Assembly: GCA_964023275.1 (NCBI GenBank) | Contig: OZ029923.1 | Span: 2,433,551-2,497,550, forward strand | Reading direction: 5' to 3' | Length of the DNA stretch: 64,000 nt | DNA from: Norana najaformis | Taxonomy: Eukaryota; Annelida; Clitellata; Crassiclitellata; Hormogastridae | Part shown: one piece after another, positions 21,300 through 32,538 of the stretch | Layout: each line of letters begins with the position of its first letter | Numbering within the stretch: the first letter of the stretch is position 1 | Notes under the pieces: generated by a model | Databases searched by the model: none | Told to the model about the DNA's origin: nothing | The model's input: only the letters and a program-made list of their open reading frames with translations | Program-made: the position numbers and the translations under genes

Positions 21300-21692
21300 A
21301 GTTTAAGCGACATACTTAATATTTGGAAGCTGTTCTCCTTCACCCCTCCAGAATAAACTCCCACCAGAATTACGACAATTATCTGAACCATCTTGCGAAC
21401 TCGCCAACACTTCATCTCTGCAATCGCTGCGCAGGTTTTTCACTCAAAACTGAAAACACTCCTATCCTTATTCCACTTCTTCCCCTTATCTATCCTGCAG
21501 GTACACTTCCAAACACCACCCACCGTACCCTTCTGCTTGTGTGGCTTTGTACCTTCAACTGGAATTGAACTCTTCTTGCATATCGATTTTGTTTTTGACT
21601 GAGCACCTGTGAAAAAGATGGTTCTCTCAACTTAGCTTTCTTTTGGTGTTGTAGAAATATCGAGTTTACGATTACGATTAAGTTTAAGAGGA
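21300..21692 (+). mobile_element. LINE family 1, 3' part
   Basis: Shares with 59730-60075 the order: AATAAACTCCC with an ATTATCTGA stretch; CACTCAAAACTGAAAACACTCC; TTCCTGCAGGTA-like 3' UTR; GATTTTGTTTTTGACTGAGC; TGTTGTAGAAATATCGAG; and a GATTACGATTA tail. Degraded coding remnant with no full frame. Confidence 0.7.
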
Positions 21693-22074
21693 ACAAGAGG
21701 AGCTGTGAACGCCACTTGAAAGAATTCCGGTTCTGCTTTGTAAATAATATCTCTAGCTCTCGCCCAAACAGTAAACTTTTGAGAATTTTGATGTTCAATT
21801 TTTACTGTTGTCAAATAGCTGAGAATCGTTAATTAAAATATGGACTTTTGCTTTCTTAGTTTTCAAATATATTTGTCAATCCGGTGCAATTATTGGCGTT
21901 TATCGTAATTTGATTTTCGAAAATACATACACACATACATGCGTCTGTAATTTGTAAGTGCACAATTGTATAGAGCCGTATCAAGAAAACTCATGAGAGG
22001 CGCTCGCGACCTCAACGTTACAAAACCAGGATTTGATAGAATGGTCTTCAACTGCTGGAGAAATGAGGGTCTAG
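21693..22074. other. Unassigned spacer
   Basis: AT-rich and unremarkable. A SINE-like AGAGGCGCTCGCGACCTC block near 21996 resembles the antisense L2-type tail at 39615. Confidence 0.3.
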
Positions 22075-22330
22075 AAAGTCATACATACATATATACATAC
22101 ATGCATTCATACATGCATACATGCATGCATACACTTGAACATGCATACACGTAGACATACACACATACATACATACATACATATGTACATGCATACATAC
22201 ATGCAAACACGCATACATATATGCATACACACATACATACGTACATACATAGGGCCTACACATAAACATACATACATGCACACGTAGAAATATACATGCA
22301 TGAATCCATACATACATACATACATACACA
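22075..22330. repeat. (CATA)n array at the left edge of duplication copy 2
   Basis: CATA/CATG tetranucleotides ending at the same unique sequence (ACACTAATACAATGCCATGC) as the array at 9728-9836. Confidence 0.9.
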
Positions 22331-22833
22331 CTAATACAATGCCATGCTGCTCACTCATCACTTACTCTTATACTGTAGTTACCAGAAGCGCAGAGCTGAT
22401 CCATACGCTCCCTACTTGTGTAAGACAGGTAAGCAATTGATTACCTCTGGAAAGCCACAATTACGCATACAGCCGCCTGAATAAAGTCAGTTACGAAATC
22501 CACGTCTCCAAACAGACAGGAATGTTTCATTTCTAGGATTTAACATACGATAGAATGACTGCTCGATAAATGTTGAAGTCTGATCCTAGCTCTGTGTAAT
22601 GATGTTTAGCTTAGAGTTTCTTCATTTTAACCGTTTACAATTCAACTCCTTAGTTAATGCTGACAAATGCGATTAATAATTTGTCAATATACGTGTAATC
22701 TTAGCATTGTGTAAATTTTATGGAAAGCATAGCTCAAAATTTTGTCATTTTATCTGATTAAAATACAACAACTTGGTCAAACATGCTGGCGTAGGCTCGT
22801 GCTTCGAGCGAGCGACTCCAGTGTGGATCACTA

Positions 22834-23190
22834 TTAGCTGCTGTAGTTTTTCCAAGCGGCGACCCCACCGCCGATCAAAAGAACGACAACGCAGACGGTC
22901 ACGCCGATTGCAATGCGAATGGCTTTGCCGTGTTTTGTCAAGATAACTTCCGCTGCAAATAATTAAGCAATAGTTATGAGAACAACTTAAAGCTCCCGTA
23001 ACTATTTTTCAAATGCTAAGAACTGAGTTCAGTAAAGCTGAAAATGCTGCTACGTCTTCTAAAAACATCTGTGACATTAGATTAGTCTAGAATACTTCAC
23101 ATCGCATTGCAATGATTCACGTTACGTTGGCATTGCATGCACTGCATAACATCACATGATATCAGAGCACTAATATCAATACAACATCGC

Positions 23191-23238
<48 letters not shown>

Positions 23239-26200
23239 AACAACAACAACAACAATAATAATAACAACAACAACAATAATATGAAGAAGAAGAAATAATA
23301 ATAATGGTAATAATAGTAAAAATAAATAATAATAATAAAAATAATAAAACCAAAAACAAACAAAAAATAATATCCCCTCCCTAATTATCATCACCATTAT
23401 AATCGTAATCATCATCTTTTTCATCCTGATCATTGTATCTTTTTTCCTCCTTCTCCCCTTCTCATCTTCCTCCTCCTCTTTGAACTCCTCCTCGCCTTCA
23501 TCGTACTTAGAATCGTCCATGTCTTCATTCCTCTAGTCAACATCTTGCTTAGGCTATTTATCTACTTTTTGAATGTGTATAGCGCCAGTCACTACTAATT
23601 ATCCATCCCAATGTTTTCCTGAATTAGCAACTGTTCATACCAATCTTAACACCTGCAATTAGCAGAACAAAGGCAGTTGATTGTTGATTGTGTGACAGTC
23701 CCTCGTCGAAGTAGAATTCCATGCTTAACATTAGCGTTGAACAATTCTCGCATAGCCTTCCCACTTACATGACTCGTGATAGTATATCATTCCTCTGATT
23801 TCATTCCATGCTGTGCATTTGTACTTTGCAGAAGACGTTCCGTTTTTCAGCTCTGCCTCGACCTTCTCACCTTTTTCTTCCAAAACCTCCCATTCTGTGG
23901 CGTCGTCCTCCTTAATCGACCAATAAAAAGAGGCATCTGGATTTGCATCTGCGCTACAAATGAGTTCTTCCCCGGGACCAACGAACAGCTGTGGCTTTAT
24001 CGAAACGTTCCTTGGGGAATCTGAAACGAAGTTTAAGCAACAATGAACTAAAGGTTTTGCGCGAGCCATTCACCAGTGATAATGAAATCCCAAGAAAAAT
24101 TACAATAAATGAATAGGCCTATACTTTTTGCTTTTTCAAATTCTTAATAAAAAATCCAGTTATATGTCAGTATTTTGCAGGAGTTTGTTAAATCCTCATA
24201 GTGTCAATTCTTTAACAAGGAATTCTTTGAGCAAACGTTTTCCACCATATTTTCATTTCTGAGTAAAATTTTGATAAAATTTTATCTTCTTTACTGGAAG
24301 CCATTATGAATTGTAGCAATGATTCTCAAAGTTTTTCGTCCAGGCGACCACTTTACCAGATTGAGACTTGCGACTGATCGCCCAAAGATTCTTAAAATCA
24401 GAAATGAACAAATATGGCCGTCAAGGTAAAACAGTTTTCTTCTAGACTTTAACAGTGTCGTCACCAAAACTATAGAACAGAACCAGTTTTATAACAGCGG
24501 GCAAAAGTGCTATTTATCAAACTGGGAAAGCAGTGTTTTGTAGCCAAAACGTTGCATTCGTGGCTATCCACATGTTTTGAGATTACTCTTTTAGAGACAT
24601 TAGAATAGGACTATTTGATATGAAATGATTTCTCTCGCTTAGCAGTAGGTTACCATATGTACCAAGGTATTGCACAAGGCAACACTTCGTCCTGCCTGAT
24701 TTATTATGAATGCTGATAAAATATATTTCACATATTTACTTAATTTAATTGTTTATCTCGATTGTCGTCTAAATTGACAGGATACTCACATAAAGTATGA
24801 AATTCCTTAGTTTCGCAGACTTTCAGCTCCACATCACGTAATGAGGCATAACACACCAGCGTGTGAATCTTCGGCGCTTTAGCGACAGTTAACAAGGTCC
24901 CGGTAATAACGTAGCCCTGTGATTTATCGTCTTGTTTACCTTCAGCCAATTTACCGTCTTTACCATACCACTTCACCTGAGGTTTTCCAATTCCATAGAC
25001 TGTCGCACCGCAGATGTACTGTATTTTGTCGCCTTCGACCATAGTGTTGTTTGTAATAGGAGGATTTGTAGTGCAAGTGGCTGGCGATTCTGGAGGAAAA
25101 GGAGAAAGTCTCAATGATTTGTTCAGATATTTCAATGAAAGATATGTAAGCTGATCGGAAATTTACACAGCTGTGCTTTTCCACCCGTTTCACTACTTGC
25201 TCTTCCGGACTTATGTAGTAATTTTCACTAGCTCTTCGTTGGGGCTTAGGTAATACCTTTTACTACATACTCATCGGAACTTTCGTACCACCTTTTACTG
25301 TCTTCTTGTCAGGACCTAATTGATACATTTAGCTTCTCCCGATCAGAACCTAATTAGTAACCCTTGCTACAAAGTCTTTGGCATCAAGTTATTGCGTATT
25401 GCTTCCTGGTTGTCGGGACCTAGATTGTGACTTTTACTATACCTACTTGTCACGTCCTACCGTATAGCTGAAGTTTTCACTAACTGATCGTTGTGAAAGG
25501 CTTTTAGGGGACAGTTTTCAACTGAATAAAGATTTTATAGTAGCATCCTTACAGAGTCACCATCCTCAATTACAAATTACTTTGAACATTTTATTTTATC
25601 TGCCAAAAAATAATAGTAGAAATAATAGCAATTGTGTTAAGCTGCTCGATAAAATTATAGCCCATATAATGTTGCTACCGATTTTAGATATTCCCTCATT
25701 GACTTGGGCGACTCTGTTGAGAACCCAACAGAAGTTCCCTCTGAGTTTTCCATTTGATGCCTATGTGTTGTATTGTAAACATATATACATATATACATTC
25801 ATACATGCATTGACTGATGAATTCAGTTCATGACAAAACTCAAAAACTAGTGTAGGACTCCAAATGTAACTTACCGAATACGAACAGGTAAACGCCGGCT
25901 GAAGAACCAGAGATGGTGCACTTGTAGTACAAGGCATCTGTCTGTCCGACGTTTTTGATGACAAGATCACATGTGTGCGTTAGAGTATATTTAGCTTGAG
26001 CCGAGTTGGTCGTGATTGCGATAGTTGCAGATTCGTTACCCTTCTTCCACTGTATCTCTGAGCAACTACTTGAGCGAAACGGGCACTGCACAGTTACAGA
26101 GGTTCCCACGTAGGCCTTGGTGACTGCCACATTTGCGACCGCAACGCCTGCATGTATGAAGAAATATTTTCATCGGCTATACTGTATGTATGTATTTATT

Positions 26201-27526
26201 TATGTCTGTTTGCATGTATGTATTTTGTGTGTATATATGTACGTATGTATGTGTGCATTTATACGTGTATGCAGGTCTGTAGGTTGGTATACTTGTATCT
26301 ATGTATTACGTTTCTTTGTATGTATGTGTGTATGTATGTTTGTATTTTTTAAACATCTATGTACGTATATATATGCATATGTGTGAAAGTGTGTATGAAT
26401 GTGTCTAAGTATGTATATATGTATGTATCTGAGCTTTTGCGAAGCTCATTTAAGGACCTCTCAAAGCCTGGGAAGATGGCTTTTAAGGGATCTAAACAGT
26501 TTCGTTTTAACATTATAATGAAACTGCAAATTAAGTTGCGTCAGAAGAAACAGTACTTCAGTTCACAGGAAAACTGTTCCGAAGGGCTGAACTATTGCAC
26601 TGTATTGGACTTTATTGCACACAACGTAACAGTTACTGCATCATACTTACGGTATTTAAACAAAAGACTCTATTTTAATTTCTTGCTGACTAAAAGGCTT
26701 ATTCAGCGAGGTCTTCTGATTATCTTTACTCTGCATGACAACGACACGGAAACTGAACAAACAAATTTGTTCTTCAGGATTTGACTTTTTGACGCAGTGA
26801 AGAAAACTTGTTTTCCAGACGCAGCCCTTGTGTGGCACTACGACATTTCGGTGATTTACATTACATCTACACTGCCATTCGATTACATTTACATTTATCC
26901 ACATCGAACGCATCAAAGATGAGAGCTCATGGCTTTTGGTGGATGCTCTGGAATCTCCTGCTGCCATTGTTCTGGAACTATTTGTGCATCATGTTAAGTC
27001 CTCGCTGCGCAGCAGAGGGCTTTTGCTGTTGTTGCCCCATCTCTGTGCAATGGACTTCCGCTGTCGTTTCGTGCAAGGGTCACTGCTGGAGACAGAGCCG
27101 AGTCAGCTCGTTGTTTAAAGATGGTCTTACTTCCCCGGTGTTCTCATGCTGGAAGTGCCTCTGAGTAGTTTGTTCTGTAAGAAGCGCTATATAATTTATC
27201 AAATACAATACAATACAGTGTTCGTTTAGCAGGGTTTGTGTTGGCCTTTCAATAATGACTGAAACTCGTCTTCCTTGAGGAATAACTCGTCGGCTGATTC
27301 TGTGTCTTTCCAAACGCTTCGCCACCTGCTACCTTACCAACACGCTAGGCCTACCCTAATAATACAGCAAAGGGTGCTAGAAAAATGTTTAGCTCCATAT
27401 AAACATTACAATGCTAATCTACATATACTAGAAATTTAAAAAGATTTTTTTTCTTTTAACGGCAATACCTGTAAGTGAAATGACTACAAGCAGTCCAGCA
27501 TGCAGCGCTATCGAAGTAAGAACCAT
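22834..27526 (-). CDS. Receptor B: signal peptide, three Ig domains, membrane helix, short tail
   Basis: Predicted exons on the minus strand: 27469-27526, 25875-26147, 24790-25089, 23769-24020, 22834-22952. All junctions are GT-AG and phase 1; total 1002 nt, 333 residues. Residues 1-19 are a signal peptide (MVLTSIALHAGLLVVISLT). The V-like domain is 20-110, C2-like 111-210 and I-like 211-294; the last exon adds a short stalk, one helix (IAIGVTVCVVVLLIGGGV) and the tail WKNYSS. Signal, C2 and I domains are close to those of A. The V domain differs strongly between its central Trp and CDLVI, where B has seven extra residues. NNT and NGTS are likely glycosylation sites. A membrane recognition role is inferred from architecture. 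The gene is compact and shows no disabling change. Confidence 0.85.
22953..23768 (-). repeat. Intron 4 of receptor B with (AAT)n and GA-rich tract
   Basis: Positions 23188-23345 are mostly AAT/AAC units and 23400-23510 are CT-rich. Poly-Leu and poly-Tyr open frames on the minus strand come from this tract. Confidence 0.8.
24021..24789 (-). other. Intron 3 of receptor B, uninterrupted form
   Basis: Holds the empty target site of the 1.5 kb insert found in A (near 24060-24073) and the shorter version of the possible hAT-like element (24305-24560). Nothing else recognised. Confidence 0.6.
25090..25874 (-). repeat. Intron 2 of receptor B with degenerate minisatellite
   Basis: 25190-25470 carries the same irregular repeats as intron 2 of A. 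A short CATA array is at 25780-25810. Confidence 0.55.
26148..27468 (-). repeat. Intron 1 of receptor B: (GTAT)n array, unique DNA, LINE remnant
   Basis: 26175-26430 is a GTAT array ending at GTATCTGAGCTTTTGCG, the reverse of a SINE tail. 26985-27212 is the LINE remnant shared with A (GGTGTTCTCATGCTGGAAG and GCGCTATATAATTTATCAAA). The remainder is homologous to intron 1 of A without other features. Confidence 0.7.
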
Positions 27527-27691
27527 TTTCACGGACGGCACTCCTTTTGCATCTGCAGAAACAGTACCTTCTCGACAAAGTACGCGAAGAAATTACTTCC
27601 TAAGTATTATTCGCCAACTGCAGACGGTCTCGAACTTCCTACTTAAAATCGCAAGTGCAACAAGTGTCACCTAGTATTCATGATATTCAAG

Positions 27692-27700
27692 ACTTATATA
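27692..27700 (-). promoter_or_regulatory. Likely TATA box of receptor B
   Basis: Minus-strand TATATAAGT, 166 bp upstream of the ATG. About 120 bp further upstream, near 27810-27830, B has CACTGATAAGATTAG, a GATA-type motif that reads CACTGATTAGATTAG in A. Confidence 0.45.
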
Positions 27701-28261
27701 TGGCTTCGGTTCTGTGGTTATGCTTTGAAACTCGTGTCACGTTACTTAATGGAGATTTTTTTATTACTTTAAGTGTAAAAAGATAAGATCATGTGACGAT
27801 ACTGATATTACTAATCTTATCAGTGGTAATAAATTTACATTCATGTTCTTTATTTCACTTTTCACCAATTCGAGAAACAGGGTTCGAATTCTAATTCGGC
27901 AGAGGGATACCTGATAAATGCTTTCGTATTCTTTGTATTCTTAATTCTTATTATATTCTTGGTATTCTTTTTAGGGTGATTGAACTCTAAGTAGTTTAAT
28001 GCGTTATAAGGACCTTCTTGAAGCCGCAGTATTAGACCCGTCTTCAAATATTAGGGCATATAAATTTAGGAAGCTTTTCACAGTACGTCTGCCTCCACCG
28101 TAAAAGACAATTATATCCCAGGTTTTGTCCTTTTTGCGATGTCCAATTCCGGCTTGTCCTGTCTAACACTTTCATTTCCGACTAGTCTACAGTTTGTTTA
28201 TGGAGCAGTTATTTAAAATAGTTTTATTGTCTAGTGTCTACACAATAATATTGCAGGCTCT

Positions 28262-28745
28262 AGCTTGTTGAGCAGATTCCATGTAATGACAACGGACAGG
28301 TTGTTTGCGCGCATTTGTCTCTGTCATAAAACAGTCGAACTGCATGTCACCATAAACTGGTATATGAACGGCAAGTCCTGCCATGCCCAGCCCCTGCGCC
28401 CAGGACTTTGGGATTCGTCTAGCACGTTTGTGAGGTTCTTAAAAGACGCTATATAAATGCCAGATACATACACACATACATACACACAAACATACATATA
28501 TTAATTACATACATATCTATACATACATAGATATGTATACATACACACATATATACATAGATAATACATAATAATATACATATTTACATACATATGTACA
28601 TAATTATATACATACATACAAATACACACATACATACACACATACATACAAACATATATACATATATATTTATACACATACATACACACCCATACATACA
28701 CACAAACATATATATATATACATACATACATACATACAATACATA
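28262..28745 (+). mobile_element. SINE core and tail followed by (CATA)n array
   Basis: Counterpart of 18540-18800. The core GGACAGGTTGTTTGCGCGCA and TTTGTCTCTGTCATAAAA is followed by TAAAAGACGCTATATAAATG and then CATA repeats to 28745. The array end (TTGCTGGTTCAAGGGCC) matches, in reverse, a repeat at 40262-40285. Confidence 0.7.
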
Positions 28746-28964
28746 CTGTACATTCGTCCATTGCTGGTTCAAGGGCCTAAGAAGAAGAAATGTGTCCATT
28801 ATGGAACACAGGAGACCTCTTTAGTAGCTGCATTCTGTAAACAACAGAGTGCTTGAATTGCTAGTACATGTATTCGTGTCTAACTAACGTTTTGAAATTT
28901 AATAAATACGATAATTTTGGACCTAGGCATAAATGTAGCTTATCCGAAAACTCGGCAGTTGTTT

Positions 28965-29060
28965 TGCGGCTTGGGTTTGGTGCGCCATCGGTGGAAGCCT
29001 TGTTAATAAGACATTGGCGCGGCGCTATAGAAGTTAATAATTAATAATATAATACTAATT
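28965..29060 (+). mobile_element. Short retroposon tail, counterpart of 20085-20165
   Basis: Shares GCTTGGGTTTGGTGCGCCAT and a GGCGCTATAGAAGTTAATAA end with copy 1. It lies about 60 bp beyond the last exon of receptor C. Confidence 0.5.
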
Positions 29061-29118
29061 AGACACGGAAACATTTTTGTAGCGCCGTTACGCAATGTAG
29101 CTAAAAACTGTTCGACGG

Positions 29119-30863
29119 TCAATCAAAGCAGTCTATGCCTCCAGAGCTGAGGCAAAAGGCTAATGCCAGGATGGCCAAACCAACGGCGATAATACCGCCT
29201 AATACAATAGATATGACAGGCATCTTTCGTTCTGGATACGTCACGTTGCTAGGAGACCGATCTACAACATATACACATGCATGTAAATGTAAATTTGTTT
29301 CTATAGTGACCGTATGGTCTCGACCAGGCTTATTTTTCAATGGATTAATCGAGTAAGATCCTTCGACACCGCTGCCCCTTTGAGTGGGTGCAACGATATC
29401 TAAGGTTCCTATGCATGGACCGTGCATGACAGACAGACAGACAGACAGACACACAGACAGACACACAGACAGACACACAGACAGATACACAGACAGACAC
29501 ACAGATACACAGACACCCACAGACACACACACACAAACATACATACAGACAAACACGCAGACACAGATACAGACACACTGACAGGCACACAGGCAGACAC
29601 ACAGAGAGAGGCACAGACAGACAGACACACAGACAGACACATAGACGACAGACCCATGTATTTGTGAGAATATACAACACGTACAAACGTAATGGACAGA
29701 TCGAACGGATTAGAACGGATTTGATCAGATTAACTTAGATTAGATCATTTCAGATGAGCTTAGCTTAGGCTAGGTGAGATTGGCTTACTTTAGAAGTTAA
29801 GTTAGGTTACATTTAGACCAGACTAGATTAGATTAGATTAGATTGGACTGATTGCATTAATATCTATGTCGTTTGGCTTTACATTACAGCAGCCAATTAA
29901 CTGTAAAGATGAAGGTGCATGTAGCGCGATGTTTACACGACTCAAGACATTATCTCGTTAGACACATGCAGCGGTATTCCGATAGTAAATTAGCTCCTTG
30001 TATGCAATTAGGTCGTTGTATTCAAACTTTGTGCTTATATGCAAATTTGCTACTTGTATGCAATTAGGTTGTTGTATTCAAATTTTGTGCTTATATGCAA
30101 ATTTGCTACTTGTATGCAAATTTGATCTTGTTTGCAAATTTGCTCCTTGTGTACAAGCAGACAGTCAGACGGCTAAGGTGGATGGCATTTATCGTAATCG
30201 TAATCGTAATCGTAATCTCGAGATTTCTACAGCGCTCAACAAAAGCTAAGTCGCGGGAACCAGCTTATTCACAGGCGCTCAGTCAAAACAAAATCGGGAA
30301 GCGGCAAGATAGACTGGGAAGACAAGGAATTATGAACGCCACTTAAACGAATCCTTGTTGGTTGTGCTCCGATTTACCTGGAACTGAACCCTTTTGCCTA
30401 TTGATTTTGTTTTGACTGAGCGCCTGTGAATAAGCTGGTCCCCGCGGCGCGGCTTTCGTTGGGCGCTGTAGAAATCTCGAAATTACGATTACGATTACGA
30501 TTAAGGGAACTTTGTGTACCTGTTTCTACTGTCCCTGGTCGCCAACCGTTGCGATCGGCTGTTCAGAGAGACCTGGTGGTCCCTTTGGTCCGCACTACCA
30601 CCGCACAGCACCGCAGCTTCGCCGTTGTTGGCCCTGCTTCATGGAACGAACTGTCTGGCTACCTTCGGCGGGACTTTCTCTTTCTCTCTCTTTCTCTCTC
30701 TTTATTTCTCTCTCTTTCTCTCTCTTCCTCTCTCTTTGTCTCTCTCTCTTTCTCTCTGTCTCTCTCTTACTCTCTCTCTCTTACTCTCTCTCTTTGTCTC
30801 TCTCTCTTTGTCTCTCTCTTTGTCTCTCTGTGTGTCTCTCTCTTTGTCTCTCTCTCTCTGTCT

Positions 30864-30897
<34 letters not shown>

Positions 30898-30903
30898 CTG
30901 TCT

Positions 30904-30937
<34 letters not shown>

Positions 30938-32499
30938 CTGTCTCTCTCTCTCTCTCTATGTCACTCTCACTCTCTCTCTTTTCCGCAAGCGTTTGAAGAC
31001 CGTATAATCCCCCACTAGTTTTGGGACATCGGGCCGGGAGCGCCTCTGATGAGTTTTAACTTTGAGTGTCGCTTAATAAGTTCTTGATTACAATTACAAT
31101 TACAATTCCAGTTTGGACTCCTCGCATGCGACATAAGTTTCTTGTCCTTTCTCCGCCTCTATTTCACCAGCGGTAGAAGACCTTTCCTCTTCATCTTCAA
31201 CCCATGTTGTCAGGTCGGCAGCACTCTGAAGAATTGTCTTAAAAGGCGCTATATAAACGTGCAATTGCAGTTACAATTACCTGCCAGTGTCGCATCCTCA
31301 GCGCCATGCTGCCACCCATCTGTTGTCTCACACCTGGCTTCTGGTACGTTCGATGCTCGGTCCCTTGCAGCTGGAACTCGAAATCTGGTAACACAACGAA
31401 ATGGTTGATCAGCGGAAAGCTGTTCCACTGAGCGAGAGAAAGACCGGCTTATGGTTCCACCGGTTTGTTGCTGAGGCGGAACGCGTTCCACTTGAGTTCC
31501 GTTGTTGGCGTACTGCCAGATCATCGTGGCTTTTTCCACGAGGCCGCTGTATGTCAGCGAACAGCGGTAAGTCAGCCCATCGTTCATGATTTCTTTATTG
31601 CTGGGTTTCTTAAGAAGACGTTCGCATGATGGAATAGACCCTGAAAACGCACCCGCTCAAATGCGAAGCCACTTAGAAACGAAATCGTAAAATGGCGATG
31701 AGTGTTATGGCGGTGGTCAGGGTAACAGAGGGATACTTGGAATCTCACTGAAAGACAGGAAAAGGAATGAGTATATCGAACAGAAATTGGGAGTGGCATG
31801 TATATCTGAAAAGGTACGAGAAGCTAGGTTGAGATGGTACGGTCATGTGATGAGGAGAGAGGAGGAAAATTGCATTAAAAGAATTACGACAGCTGAAGTT
31901 TACGGATGCCGCAGTCGTGGACACCAAAAGAAGAGATGGGGAGATATGATTCAGCAAGACCTAAAGCTCCTCAGATTGAAGAAAGAAGATACTGAAGACA
32001 GAACCAAATGGAAAAGAAGGATTCGTGTGGCTGACCCCTCTGCTATAGGAGGGATTAATTCCAGCCAGAATGAAGAAAAAATGGTAACAGTGGGATGACG
32101 CACGCAATGATGTCATTGATGACGATGGCGAAGATGTTGAAGCTGGTGATGGTGATTGGCATCCAATGTAGCCTGTCTTGGCGTGCTGACTTTCTGGATA
32201 ATGAGTTGATGACGGCTTAGTTTTGGTATGCTATGGGTCGATGCCTTGTGCATTATACATCGGCGCTATAGAAGTTTTAAAGTAATAATAAAATAATAAT
32301 GGTGCTGATGAAAACGACGGCGATGATGCATGATGGTTTTATTGTGATGAGATTATGATGATGATGACGATGATGATGATGGTGATGATGATGGTGATGA
32401 TGATGAGGATGATGATGATGAGGATTACAACTACGACGAGTATGAGGACGACGACAAAAACGACGACGACAATGATGGTGTTGTTGTTTTTGTTGTTGT

Positions 32500-32538
<39 letters not shown>

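Larger units (their letters stand above)
22327..30150. repeat. Segmental duplication, copy 2 (contains receptor B and the end of C)
   Basis: Counterpart of 9834-20680 in the same orientation. This copy lacks the two inserts at 11647-13190 and 17462-18333 and so shows the pre-insertion state. At its right end, unlike copy 1, it continues into the remaining exons of receptor C. Confidence 0.85.

Noticed and set aside
29119..29640. A 173-codon minus-strand protein
   Set aside because: Only the last 47 codons (receptor C membrane exon) are real; the rest is the intron and GACA array read through the acceptor.
30426..31018. Ser/Leu-repeat proteins of 160-193 codons
   Set aside because: A short genuine LINE protein block followed by translation of a (TCTC)n expansion.
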